Positions 8,561 through 18,962 of a stretch of 64,000 nt of DNA are shown here, in pieces. Made by a program: the position numbers and the translations under genes. Origin of the DNA: Actinomadura physcomitrii (lineage in GTDB: Bacteria; Actinomycetota; Actinomycetes; Streptosporangiales; Streptosporangiaceae); contig NZ_WBMS02000019.1 of the NCBI RefSeq assembly GCF_008923205.2, positions 1-64,000 of the forward strand. Direction: 5' to 3'. The notes below the pieces were generated by a model that saw only the letters and a program-made list of their open reading frames with translations, ran no database searches and had not been told where the DNA came from. Numbering within the stretch: the first letter of the stretch is position 1; each line of letters starts with the position of its first letter.

Positions 8561-9172
8561 TCAGAGCCTCAGGCCCTCGAACAGGGTGCTCAGCTGGCGG
8601 TCGTACAGGGCGGAAAGGTCCTCGGCGCCGCCGCCGTCCACCCAGTGCCGCATCACCGTCATCGACACCGCGATGATCGCCGCCGCCGCGCACCGCACGT
8701 CCAGCTCGGCGGCGTCCCGGCCGGTCCGGCCCGCGATCGCCGCCGCCACCGCGTCCTGGTTGCGCAGCTGCTCGTCCATCGCCCGGGCCCGGATGCCGGG
8801 GTCGGTGAAGGACAGCCGGATCCGGGTGAACAGCTCCTCGCGATCGGCCTCCAGGACGAGGCCCAGCGAGTCGGTCATCGAATGCCGGAGCGACAGCAGG
8901 ACCGGCTCGTCCGCCGGGCGCGCGGCGAGCGCGTCGACGAGCGCCGAGTCGTACTCGTCCGACAGGATCACGTCCTCCTTCGCCGGGAAGTAGCGGAAGA
9001 ACGTGCTGGCGGAGACCTCGGCCGCCGCGGCGATCTGGTCGACGGTCGTCGCCTCGTAGCCCTGCTCGGCGAACAGCCGATACGCGGCGCGGCGGATCGC
9101 CAGCCGCGTCTTCGCCTTCTTGCGCTCGCGCAGCCCGCACGGCTTGCCGGCCGGGGTCTCCCTGGTGCTCAT
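8561..9172 (-). CDS. TetR-family transcriptional regulator
   Basis: 203 aa. The N-terminal helix-turn-helix covers about residues 15-65, with the signature DQIAAAAEVSASTFFRYFPAKEDVI; the C-terminal half is a ligand-binding helical domain. An open frame runs further upstream inside the MFS gene; the ATG at 9172 is chosen because it overlaps the MFS stop as ATGA and gives the normal TetR length. Cotranscribed behind the efflux gene, it most likely represses its own operon through the palindromic operator at 10731-10772. The ligand is unknown. Confidence 0.9.
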   Translation of the reverse strand: MSTRETPAGKPCGLRERKKAKTRLAIRRAAYRLFAEQGYEATTVDQIAAAAEVSASTFFRYFPAKEDVILSDEYDSALVDALAARPADEPVLLSLRHSMTDSLGLVLEADREELFTRIRLSFTDPGIRARAMDEQLRNQDAVAAAIAGRTGRDAAELDVRCAAAAIIAVSMTVMRHWVDGGGAEDLSALYDRQLSTLFEGLRL

Positions 9173-10719
9173 GCCGGCAATTCTCCCGCGCGCGCTGCCT
9201 CCTGCGGGGCGGCGGCCGGCGGGGCCTGCGCGCCGCGCGCCCGGCCCGGCAGGAAGACGACCCCGAGGACGGCGGCGAGCAGGGCGGTGCCCGCGCAGAC
9301 CAGCAGCGTCAGGTTCATCCCGTGGACGAACGCGCCGTGCGCCGACGCCGCCAGCGCCTCGTCGTGCAGACGCGCGGCCACCGCGTCCGCGCCGGTGACC
9401 GAGCCGCGCGCCGCGTGCGCCGCCGGGGCCGGGAGCCCCGCCACCGACAGCCGCGCCAGGTACCCCGCGTTCAGGACGCTGCCGAGCGCCGCGACGCCGA
9501 GCACCCCGCCGAGCTGCTGGATCGTCTCCAGCAGGCTCGTCCCCGTACCTGCCCCGTCCTCCGGAAGCGCCCCGATCACCATGCTCGTCGCCGGGACGAC
9601 CGCCAGCCCGAACCCGAGGCCCGCCATCGACAGCCATCCTGCGGCCATGGCGTAGCCGTCGCCGGGGTTCGTGGCGGCGCCGAGCAGCGTGGCGACGGCG
9701 AGGAGCAGCAGCCCGGCGGGGATCACGACGCGGGCGCCGAGCCGCGGGACGAGCGACTCGGCCAGCGTCGCCGCCGCCATCAGCCCGGCGATCAGCGGCA
9801 GCAGCCGCAGCCCGCTGCCGAACGCATCGTTGCCCAGCACGGCCTGCAGGTACTGCGGGACGACGAACAGCAGCCCCATCACCGCGAAGTTGACGAAGAC
9901 GGCGATGACGGCGCCCCACCGGAACGTCCCGTCCGCGAACAGGCCGATGTCGACCAGCGGCGCCGCCGCCCGCCGCTGCCGCCGCACGAACAGGGCCAGC
10001 AGCACCGCGCCGGCGGCGAGCGGGACGAGCACGGACGCGCTGCCCCAGCCGTGCTCAGGGACCTGGATGGTTCCGTAGACGAGGCCGATGATGCCGAGGG
10101 TGCCGAGCAGCGTGCCGGCATAGTCGAACGGCGCGCCGTCCCGGACGCGCGGGCCGTCCGCCGGGAGCAGCCGCAGGCACGCGGCCGCCGCGAGCACCGT
10201 CACGGGGACGTTGAACAAGAACACCGAGCCCCACCAGAAGTGGTCGAGCAGCCAGCCGCCGACGAGCGGGCCGACCGGCATCCCGACCGCCGTCGCCGCC
10301 GTCCACACGCCGACGGCGCGCGGCAGCTCGTCCTTGCCGAACACCTTCGGCAGGATCGCCATCGACAGCGGCGTGATCATCGCCGCGCCGAGGCCGAGGA
10401 CCGCGCGCGCCGCGATCACCTGCCCGGCCGTCCCGGCGAGCGCGCCCGCCGCGGACGCCAGCCCGAACAGCGCGATCCCGCTCACCAGCAGCCGCCGGTG
10501 GCCGTACCGGTCGCCGAGCAGCCCCGCCGGGAGCATCCCCACCGACAGCGCCAGCAGGTAGCCGCCGCCGATCCACTGGAGCTGCGCGCTGGTCGCGCCC
10601 AGCTCGTCCGACAGCGTGGGCAGCGCGACGCTGATGATCGTCCCGTCCAGCCCCACGATCAGCACGCTCAGCGTGAGCGCCGCCAGCGCCCACCACCGGC
10701 GTCCGGTCTTCTCCACCAT
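9169..10719 (-). CDS. MFS drug-efflux transporter (DHA2, 14-TM type)
   Basis: 516 aa, hydrophobic throughout, matching the EmrB/QacA group of proton-driven exporters. Signature motif A reads LLGDRYGHRRLL after the second helix, helix 1 carries the usual IVGLDGTIISVALPTL, and a motif-C-like run (PVGPLVGGWLLDHF) sits in helix 5. Start ATG at 10719 with GGAGAGG about 5 bp upstream. Cotranscribed with a TetR gene that overlaps its stop, the standard arrangement of an inducible multidrug or metabolite exporter. The substrate cannot be inferred. Confidence 0.92.
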   Translation of the reverse strand: MVEKTGRRWWALAALTLSVLIVGLDGTIISVALPTLSDELGATSAQLQWIGGGYLLALSVGMLPAGLLGDRYGHRRLLVSGIALFGLASAAGALAGTAGQVIAARAVLGLGAAMITPLSMAILPKVFGKDELPRAVGVWTAATAVGMPVGPLVGGWLLDHFWWGSVFLFNVPVTVLAAAACLRLLPADGPRVRDGAPFDYAGTLLGTLGIIGLVYGTIQVPEHGWGSASVLVPLAAGAVLLALFVRRQRRAAAPLVDIGLFADGTFRWGAVIAVFVNFAVMGLLFVVPQYLQAVLGNDAFGSGLRLLPLIAGLMAAATLAESLVPRLGARVVIPAGLLLLAVATLLGAATNPGDGYAMAAGWLSMAGLGFGLAVVPATSMVIGALPEDGAGTGTSLLETIQQLGGVLGVAALGSVLNAGYLARLSVAGLPAPAAHAARGSVTGADAVAARLHDEALAASAHGAFVHGMNLTLLVCAGTALLAAVLGVVFLPGRARGAQAPPAAAPQEAARAGELPA

Positions 10720-10730
10720 GGTTCCTCTCC

Positions 10731-10783
10731 AATCTGACGGTTCACTACCAAATGATAGTTGACTGTCAGATTTTGGATGTCAA
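10731..10783 (-). promoter_or_regulatory. MFS/TetR promoter with a 42-bp palindromic operator
   Basis: Bases 10731-10772 form an imperfect palindrome centred at 10751.5. Outer arms AATCTGAC and GTCAGATT are perfect, and the inner core ACTACCAAATGATAGT is largely symmetric. On the minus strand a consensus -35 TTGACA (10778-10783) and a -10 TATCAT (10752-10757) sit 20 bp apart, the -10 inside the operator core. A bound TetR dimer, or two, would block the polymerase. Confidence 0.7.
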
Positions 10784-10842
10784 GCGAGCGCTCCGACCGG
10801 TGGTGATCCGCGCGAGCCGGGTGCTCCGTGCCCGCGCTCGCC

Positions 10843-10898
10843 ATGAGTCGCTCCGGGGGGATGAGTCGCTTCGGGTGGGATGAGCTGCTTCGTGATGG
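10843..10898 (+). repeat. Three degenerate 18-19 bp direct repeats
   Basis: Copies begin at 10843, 10861 and 10880, each starting ATGAG followed by a TCGCT(C/T)CGGG-like core; the third copy is the most diverged. No function is apparent. Confidence 0.5.
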
Positions 10899-11360
10899 GG
10901 GTCTGCGCCGGCCGCATCGGGCGTTTTCGGAGCCTGGCCGTCCCGCCGTCCTCGGCCCTGAGGCGGTCGAGTTCCTCGGTGTCATGTCTGGGTGCGGAAT
11001 GGCAGAGGAAAGCCCGGTGGTCTTGTCTATGAGATGGGCTGACGCTGCTCGCCATCCAGTATTCAGGGGTGAAGCCTTCGGTTTGTGTCCTATGAGTGCA
11101 GGTGCTTCAAGAAGGCGGGTTGCGACTGCTGGGCTGCAGTGCCCGCCGGCGCCCCGGTATCTCTCCGTCGAGAGCATTGCTTATGCGGCCGTGGCTGGCT
11201 ATTTTCTCTCGGATCACTTTGGTTGCGGCCGGTGGGTGGCTGAGGTGCCTTCCGTAGGCTCGTGCGAGCGTTTCTGCTGGTCGCAGGTTGCTGTCACGTT
11301 GGTTGAAGTGGTGGGGGCGGGGTTTGGTGTTCGCGCTGTTGTCTGTGCGGGGCGCGGTTT

Positions 11361-11381
11361 GCGCAGCGCTTCGCGCTGCGC
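11361..11381. other. Perfect 9-bp hairpin
   Basis: GCGCAGCGC and GCGCTGCGC flank a TTC loop. ATTAAAAG follows on the plus strand. No T-tract, so a terminator role is doubtful; it could be structure at the edge of the HNH element. Confidence 0.4.
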
Positions 11382-11480
11382 ATTAAAAGCGGTCAGCTAG
11401 GGCTGCGCTGGCCCCGCGAAAGGGGGGGACAGTAATGTGTCCTGTCCGGATTGTCTGTCGATTGTTCTGGTGTTCTCCCT

Positions 11481-11486
11481 TATAAT
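11481..11486 (+). promoter_or_regulatory. TATAAT -10 box upstream of the HNH gene
   Basis: A perfect TATAAT lies 28 bp before the ATG at 11514. No clear -35 sits 16-18 bp upstream (TTGTTC is 13 bp away and TTGTCT 24 bp away). A perfect -10 is notable in this GC-rich sequence. Confidence 0.5.
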
Positions 11487-11513
11487 GTGGTGGAAAGTTG
11501 TGGTGGGGGGTGA

Positions 11514-12839
11514 ATGGTCGTGGTGTTGCCCGGTTATATCGGCGAGGTCCGTGAATGGGAGGGGCGGAGCTGGTTTCCGCCGGGGCCGCAATTGGCCGTC
11601 TGCCTGTCGGGCGGTAAGGAGTCGCTGGCCGATCTGACCGACGGTGAACTGCTGGAGGTCGCTGCCGCGGCGCGGCGCCAGACGTCATGGGCGCAGGCGC
11701 GCGAGCTGGCCGCGATCGCCGAGCTGGCGGGACGGCGCGCCGCCGGTGGGGTCGAAGACGATCCACGAGTCCTGTCGGCGCATGAGTCGGTCACCGATGA
11801 AGTGGCGGCGGCGCTGACCGTCACGGGCAATGCCGCCGCCTCGCTCGTGCATCTGGCGGAACGGCTCGCGGACGACCTGCCCGGCACGCGCGAAGCGCTC
11901 GAAGCCGGGCGCATCGACCTCACCAAGGCCCGCGTCATTTGCGACGTCACCGAGAGCCTTCCCGCAGACGCCGCCGAACGCCTCGAAACCGCGGCTCTGG
12001 AGAAGGCGCCCGATCAGACGTCCGGGCAGTTGCGCCGTCGCATCAGCCGGATGGCACGTCGACTGGCCCCGGATGCAGTTGAAGAGCGCAAGCGCGAAGC
12101 GGTGCGCGGACGGCGGCTGGAGGTGTGGGACAACCCGTCCGGCACCGCGAACCTGGCTCTGTGCGATCTTCCCCCGGAAGAAGCCCACGCCGTCTACAAC
12201 AAGATCACCGCGGCGGCGCGCGGCCTCAAGCATGAGGGGGACGGCCGGTCTCTCGACGTCCTTCGCGTTGAGCTGGCCACGCGGCTTCTCGGTGGCGCCG
12301 AGTTTCCCGAGGCCGTTCGCGCCCTGCTCGAGCAGGCTCCACATGTCGTTGAGGAGCCCCCGGCGCCGCAGCCGGGCGACGACGTCGCCATTCCCGCGTT
12401 GGCGGCCATGGCCGAACGGCGGCTTGCTCACGTGCGCGCCCGTGTGTCGTTGGACGTCCGGCCCGTCGCCGTCCGGCAGGCGGCGCAGCGGATTCACGAC
12501 GAGCTTGCGGAACGGCGCGACACGGTCTGCCAGGGCGATGAAGAAACGCACGGACGTCCGGGTTACCGGCCCTCCGCTGCTCTGCGGCGGGAGGTCGAGG
12601 AGCGGCACGGGACGTGTGTCTATCCGAGTTGCAATCAGCCTTCGCGCAGGTGCGACCTCGACCACACGATCCCGTGGCGGCCCGGCCTCACCTGCCGCTG
12701 CAACCTCGCGCCGCTCTGCCGCAGGCATCACCGGCTCAAGCAGAGCCCCGGCTGGTCGCTCTTCCAGATCTGGCCCGGCCTGCTCATCTGGACGACCCCC
12801 GCCGGCGCCTGGTACATCGTCCGCCCCGATCGAACCTGA
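11514..12839 (+). CDS. DUF222 domain-containing HNH endonuclease-like protein
   Basis: 441 aa. The N-terminal two-thirds is the helical DUF222 region (for example REALEAGRIDLTKARVICD). The C-terminus (about residues 365-425) holds a zinc-type HNH motif: CVYPSCNQPSRRCDLDHTIPW, then NLAPLCRRHHRLK. The family, which includes the mycobacterial REP13E12 proteins, is multicopy in actinobacteria and suspected of mobility; no biological role is established. The ATG at 11514 follows a TGGGGGGTGA stretch acting as a weak ribosome site. The gene sits next to the low-GC stretch, consistent with recent arrival. Confidence 0.85.
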   Translation: MVVVLPGYIGEVREWEGRSWFPPGPQLAVCLSGGKESLADLTDGELLEVAAAARRQTSWAQARELAAIAELAGRRAAGGVEDDPRVLSAHESVTDEVAAALTVTGNAAASLVHLAERLADDLPGTREALEAGRIDLTKARVICDVTESLPADAAERLETAALEKAPDQTSGQLRRRISRMARRLAPDAVEERKREAVRGRRLEVWDNPSGTANLALCDLPPEEAHAVYNKITAAARGLKHEGDGRSLDVLRVELATRLLGGAEFPEAVRALLEQAPHVVEEPPAPQPGDDVAIPALAAMAERRLAHVRARVSLDVRPVAVRQAAQRIHDELAERRDTVCQGDEETHGRPGYRPSAALRREVEERHGTCVYPSCNQPSRRCDLDHTIPWRPGLTCRCNLAPLCRRHHRLKQSPGWSLFQIWPGLLIWTTPAGAWYIVRPDRT

Positions 12840-12842
12840 CCG

Positions 12843-13025
12843 CTACCGCTTCTTCAACCCGTCCAGCAGAGAACGCAACGAATCCCGGCCGAGGCTGATG
12901 TGGCCACCGTGCGGGTCCTTGCTGTCGCGGACGCCGACCGTGTCGCCGAGGTCGGCCAGTTCTACGCAGTTGTCGCCCTGTGAGCTGCTGTAGCTGCTCT
13001 TGCGCCACGCCGGATGAGCACTCAT
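12843..13025 (-). CDS. DUF397 protein (small XRE-associated partner)
   Basis: 60 aa. It matches the DUF397 pattern closely: WRKSSYSSSQGDNCVELADL, then VGVRDSKDPHGG and a C-terminal LRSLLDGLKK. These small acidic proteins are encoded next to XRE/DUF5753 regulators in Streptomyces and relatives (the whiJ-type arrangement) and are thought to antagonise them. The ATG at 13025 is preferred because it overlaps the upstream stop as ATGA; an in-frame ATG at 13034 would add three residues. It converges on the HNH gene with 3 bp between. Confidence 0.9.
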   Translation of the reverse strand: MSAHPAWRKSSYSSSQGDNCVELADLGDTVGVRDSKDPHGGHISLGRDSLRSLLDGLKKR

Positions 13026-13837
13026 GGCTTCCATACTTCGTCCGCAATCTCCCTGATCAGCGCTACCGATAGGTCAGTCGGAAGCGCATACGTCGCGATG
13101 TCCGCGAACCGTTCGTGCAGCCGTTCAACGTCGGAACGCCCGTCGAGAATCCTGCCGTGCGGCTCGGCTACAGAGTAGGCGATACGCGATTCTCCCGGCA
13201 GGGTGGCGATCACGAACGCTCCCGAATTTCCCGGGTGCGGCGCCCCATCTGGAATGACCTGAACCGACAAGCGTGGTGACACCGGATCGGCGAGACGGTG
13301 GAGTTGCTCGTGCATCACCGTGGACGCGCCCACGCGTGACCGCAGGACGCGTTCGGGAAGCAGATAGATCAGTCTCGGCGGCGATGGTTCTGCTCGCGTG
13401 AGGACTGCCTGGCGGTCCATCCGGGCTTCGATCGCCTGCTGGTCGCCGTACAAGAGCACGTCGGCATAGCCCGGTGTCTGCAGCAGGCCGTAGATCACGA
13501 GCGGTTCGTAGGAACGCAGCACCTCCGCCTGGCTCTCGTACTCCGGCCACCCCGCGAAGTACTCGGGAAACGCCGCTGATCGGCCGTCGAAGAGGCCGTC
13601 GTGGAGGTGGGTGAGCGCGTCGCGCGTGTCGAGGACGCGGTCGCACTGCTCGGCGAAGCCGCGGTCGCAGCCTGACTCGCCGCGCTCGATCTCCCCGATG
13701 GTGGAGGGGGCGTAGGGGATCTGCTCCGCGAGCTGGGCCAGTGACAGTCCCGCCATCGTCCGGTAGCGGCGCACCTCGGATCCGAAGAGGTCGAGCGGCC
13801 CTCGGGACGGCGTCAGGCGCTTGGGGGGTTGCGGCAT
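13022..13837 (-). CDS. XRE-family regulator with DUF5753 domain
   Basis: 271 aa. The N-terminal helix-turn-helix (about residues 12-65) contains MAGLSLAQLAEQIPYAPSTI and GEIERGE. The rest is a DUF5753 ligand/partner domain (YEPLVIYGLLQTPGYADVLL, then PERVLRSRVGASTVMHEQL). Frames with upstream starts exist, but the ATG at 13837 has a near-ideal GGAGGTG site 4 bp before it. It is followed by the DUF397 gene and divergent from the HATPase gene, reproducing the WhiJ-like developmental regulation unit known from Streptomyces. Target genes are unknown. Confidence 0.9.
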   Translation of the reverse strand: MPQPPKRLTPSRGPLDLFGSEVRRYRTMAGLSLAQLAEQIPYAPSTIGEIERGESGCDRGFAEQCDRVLDTRDALTHLHDGLFDGRSAAFPEYFAGWPEYESQAEVLRSYEPLVIYGLLQTPGYADVLLYGDQQAIEARMDRQAVLTRAEPSPPRLIYLLPERVLRSRVGASTVMHEQLHRLADPVSPRLSVQVIPDGAPHPGNSGAFVIATLPGESRIAYSVAEPHGRILDGRSDVERLHERFADIATYALPTDLSVALIREIADEVWKP

Positions 13838-13986
13838 GTCCACCTCCAGTGATGACCGGGCGATGACCGGTGATGTACGCGAAGTAGCGGTCATGTGCGT
13901 CACCTCGCGCTTCGCCTGCCCGAAGCATCGCCCTGCGGAGACGCTTCGGTCACAGGAATTCAGGGAGTCTTCCGAGGTGAACCGGT

Positions 13987-14394
13987 ATGTCCGCTATGGC
14001 GCTCGCGCCCGAAAGTCCGCGCACGCTCGTCCTCGAACCCACGGTGCATGCGCCGCTGCTGGCGCGGCGGTTTCTCGCGGGGTGCTTCGCCGAGTGGGGG
14101 ATCGAGGATGACCATCTCGGGCGCGTGGTGGTCTGTGAGCTGGTCACCAATGCCTGGCGGCATGGGGAGGGGCCGATCGTGGTCCGGCTGTATCTGGAGG
14201 AGGGGGACGGGCGGCCGGTGGTCGAGGTCTGGGACGCGGGGGCGGGGCGGCCGGTGGTGCGGCCGCCGGACGACGGGGCGGTGTGCGGGCGGGGGCTTGT
14301 GCTGGTCGCCGGGTTCGCGCGGGGGTGCTGGGGCGTCCGGCCGCTGAACGAGGGCGGGAAGGCGGTGTGGGCGAAGCTGCCGGGGGCGGAGTAG
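13987..14394 (+). CDS. HATPase-domain anti-sigma-factor-like ATP-binding protein
   Basis: 135 aa, RsbW/SpoIIAB-like GHKL fold. The N box reads VVVCELVTNAWRHGEGP, the G1 box VEVWDAGAG and the G2 region GRGLVLVAGFA. Such proteins act as serine kinases or anti-sigma factors; a standalone copy beside XRE and DUF397 genes is the common actinobacterial trio. Start ATG at 13987 follows GAGGTGAACCGGT; an internal ATG at 13996 is possible. Divergent from the XRE gene across about 150 bp, so the two could share control. Confidence 0.85.
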   Translation: MSAMALAPESPRTLVLEPTVHAPLLARRFLAGCFAEWGIEDDHLGRVVVCELVTNAWRHGEGPIVVRLYLEEGDGRPVVEVWDAGAGRPVVRPPDDGAVCGRGLVLVAGFARGCWGVRPLNEGGKAVWAKLPGAE

Positions 14395-14434
14395 CTTGAT
14401 GTCGAGATAAATTGGATGTATCTTGACATCAAGA
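14394..14434 (+). promoter_or_regulatory. Paired palindromic operator upstream of aconitase
   Basis: Two 14-bp near-palindromes, GCTTGATGTCGAGA (14394-14407) and TCTTGACATCAAGA (14421-14434), lie 27 bp centre to centre. The second is perfect except for its central CA. A TTGACA inside it could be a -35. The form resembles sites of MarR-family regulators such as Streptomyces TamR, which controls aconitase; that link is from memory of the family, not shown here. Confidence 0.6.
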
Positions 14435-14644
14435 AAAATCCTGCGGAAGTTAGGCCGACCCGGTTCCCGGCCAGGGGTGTGACTAGGGCAGGATCAAGGT
14501 AGACGAGCACACCCGCCTCGCCGCGCGCCGCGCCGCCCGACCCGCGCCGGCCGCGAGGGCGGGCGCACATTGAACACCACGATGAACGCCGCCGCGCGGT
14601 CTTGTCCCGGACCGGGCGCGCGGCGTGCGACGGAGGAGGAGTCC

Positions 14645-17410
<2,766 letters not shown>

Positions 17411-17423
17411 CGGACCGCCGAGA

Positions 17424-17459
17424 AACGGGCCGTCTCCCTGCGAGGGGAGGCGGCCCGTT
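17424..17459. terminator. Terminator-like hairpin between acnA and the SDR gene
   Basis: Arms AACGGGCCG and CGGCCCGTT, extended inward by TCTCCC/GGGAGG, form a stem of about 15 bp 14 bp after the acnA stop. It lies between convergent genes and ends in TTCCCGTT, so it may serve both strands. Confidence 0.75.
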
Positions 17460-17471
17460 CCCGTTGGGCGG

Positions 17472-18200
17472 TCAGGTGTGTGCGCGGCCGGTCGGCAGGG
17501 TGAGGCCGCCGTTGCACTCGATGACCTGGCCGGTGACGAAGCCGTTGGCCGCGGCGAGCAGGACGGCCTGCGCGACGTCCTCGGGCCGCCCCACCCGGCC
17601 GACCGGCAGCGCGGCGGCGTGCGCGGCGAACATCGCGTCCCGCTGCTCGGCGGGCATCCCGTCCCACCAGGGCGTCTCGATGACGCCGGGGGAGACGGCG
17701 TTGACGCGCAGCGGCGCCAGCTCGGTCGCGAGCGGCCGCACCATCGCCTCCAGCGCGCCGTTGATCGCGGCGAGGCCGGCGGTGCCGGGCAGCGCGGCGC
17801 GGGCGGACGAGGCGGTGATGAAGGTGACCGAGCCGTCCGGCGCGAGCCGCGGCAGCGCCGCCTGGACGATCCGCAGGTGCGCCCAGAACTTCGCCTCGAA
17901 GCCGTGCCGCAGGTCGGCGAGGTCGAGGGTCGCGAACGGGCCGCCGCCCGCCGCGCCGCTCAGCGCGAGGATCAGGTGGTCGTAGCGGGCGTCCTCGGCG
18001 AAGAACGCGGTCACCTCGCCGGGCGCGGAGGCGTCGACGCGGCGGGCGGTGAGGCCGCCGGCGGCGGCCTTGGCGAGGCGCTCCTCGTCCCGGCCGGTGA
18101 CCACGACGTCGGCGCCCCGGCCGGCGAACAGCGCGGCGGTGGCCGCGCCGATGCCGGAGGTGCCGCCGAAGACGAGGGTGCGCTTTCCGGTGAGCGACAT
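17472..18200 (-). CDS. Short-chain dehydrogenase/reductase-like protein with degenerate active site
   Basis: 242 aa Rossmann protein. The cofactor motif is GGTSGIGAA (residues 12-20), and the C-terminal PGVIETPWW and GQVIECNGGL segments are SDR-like. The catalytic region is not canonical: after Ser131/Ser132 the positions expected to be Tyr and Lys are Leu143 and Asn147 (GLAAINGALEAM), so normal YxxxK chemistry should be impossible. It may bind NAD(P) in a regulatory or altered-catalysis role. Start at 18200 (MSLTGK) rather than 18239, based on family length. Divergent from a TetR gene that probably controls it. Confidence 0.85.
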   Translation of the reverse strand: MSLTGKRTLVFGGTSGIGAATAALFAGRGADVVVTGRDEERLAKAAAGGLTARRVDASAPGEVTAFFAEDARYDHLILALSGAAGGGPFATLDLADLRHGFEAKFWAHLRIVQAALPRLAPDGSVTFITASSARAALPGTAGLAAINGALEAMVRPLATELAPLRVNAVSPGVIETPWWDGMPAEQRDAMFAAHAAALPVGRVGRPEDVAQAVLLAAANGFVTGQVIECNGGLTLPTGRAHT

Positions 18201-18218
18201 GTCCGGCTCCCAAGTTGT

Positions 18219-18235
18219 CGAGACATTCTGTCTCG
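18219..18235. promoter_or_regulatory. Operator palindrome 1, SDR/TetR intergenic
   Basis: CGAGACA-TTC-TGTCTCG, perfect 7-bp arms. Same outer CGAGAC/GTCTCG arms as the second site at 18248-18264; centres are 29 bp apart. Likely TetR sites controlling both divergent genes. Confidence 0.65.
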
Positions 18236-18247
18236 GCAAGTGTTATT

Positions 18248-18264
18248 CGAGACCGGTGGTCTCG
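18248..18264. promoter_or_regulatory. Operator palindrome 2, SDR/TetR intergenic
   Basis: CGAGACC-GGT-GGTCTCG, perfect 7-bp arms, 21 bp before the TetR ATG at 18286. Second copy of the CGAGAC-n5-GTCTCG element. Confidence 0.65.
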
Positions 18265-18285
18265 TCAAATGGTTAGGGTGGTGTC

Positions 18286-18894
18286 ATGAGTGACAGCCGA
18301 CGGCCGCACACCGGGCGCCGCCGCAACGAGGCCGCGCGGCGCGCGATCCTCGACGTCGCCGTCGACCTGCTCGGGCGCGACGACGGCGCCCCCGTCACGA
18401 TCGACTCGCTCGCCGCGGCCGCCGGCGTCGGCAAGCAGACGATCTACCGCTGGTGGCCGTCCAAGGGCGCGGTGCTGCTGGAGGCGATGGCCGAACGAGC
18501 GGGCACCGACATCCCCGTGCCCGACACCGGCACGCTCCGCGGCGACCTCGAGGCGTTCCTGGCCGCGACGTTCCGGGGCGCCGGCCAGCGGCTCACCGCG
18601 TCCGTCCTGCGCAACTCGATGGCCGAGGCGCAGCGCGACCCGCACGCCCGCGAGCACATGCGGGCGTTCGTCGAGTCGCGGCGCCGCGTGCTGACCGGGC
18701 TGCTGGAACGGGCGCGCGACCGCGGCGAGATCGCGGCCGGCGCCGACCTCGCCCTGATGGTCGACCAGGTCTACGGGGTGCTCTGGTACCGGGTGCTCGT
18801 CGGGCACGGGCCGCTCGGGGACGCGCAGGCCGCGGAGCTGGCCCGCGCCCTGTCCGACCAGGCCGCCGCCCGTCTCGGCGACGCCGCCGGCTGA
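18286..18894 (+). CDS. TetR-family transcriptional regulator
   Basis: 202 aa. The N-terminal helix-turn-helix carries DSLAAAAGVGKQTIYRWWPSKGAVL, of the TetR subgroup with a YRWWPSK recognition helix. The C-terminal domain (about residues 85-195) resembles TetR_C_11-like ligand domains. It starts at the ATG at 18286, 85 bp from the divergent SDR start, with two matching palindromes in the gap. Expected to repress the SDR gene and itself. Confidence 0.9.
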   Translation: MSDSRRPHTGRRRNEAARRAILDVAVDLLGRDDGAPVTIDSLAAAAGVGKQTIYRWWPSKGAVLLEAMAERAGTDIPVPDTGTLRGDLEAFLAATFRGAGQRLTASVLRNSMAEAQRDPHAREHMRAFVESRRRVLTGLLERARDRGEIAAGADLALMVDQVYGVLWYRVLVGHGPLGDAQAAELARALSDQAAARLGDAAG

Positions 18895-18962
18895 CGGTCC
18901 GGGACCGCCGCGTCCCCTGCCGTTCGCTCGTGTGGGTGGACGGGTCTTCTTCTTTTCCGCTC

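Larger units (their letters stand above)
10784..11480. other. Gene-poor, lower-GC stretch
   Basis: About 700 bp without a convincing gene. Frames on both strands exist but have no domain, no ribosome site and codon use unlike the neighbours. From about 11000 the sequence is visibly richer in T and G than the rest of the window. It holds degenerate repeats near 10843 and a hairpin at 11361-11381, and ends at the promoter of the HNH gene. It may be the flank of a mobile HNH element. Confidence 0.4.

Noticed and set aside
8094..8993. Single 299-aa gene covering the lipoprotein region
   Set aside because: Only the part from about 8205 to 8465 looks like protein; the rest is out of frame with the signal peptide or antisense to the TetR gene.
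10828..11400. Possible 190-aa plus-strand gene in the low-GC stretch
   Set aside because: No recognisable domain, no ribosome site and atypical codon use; the opposite strand is equally open.
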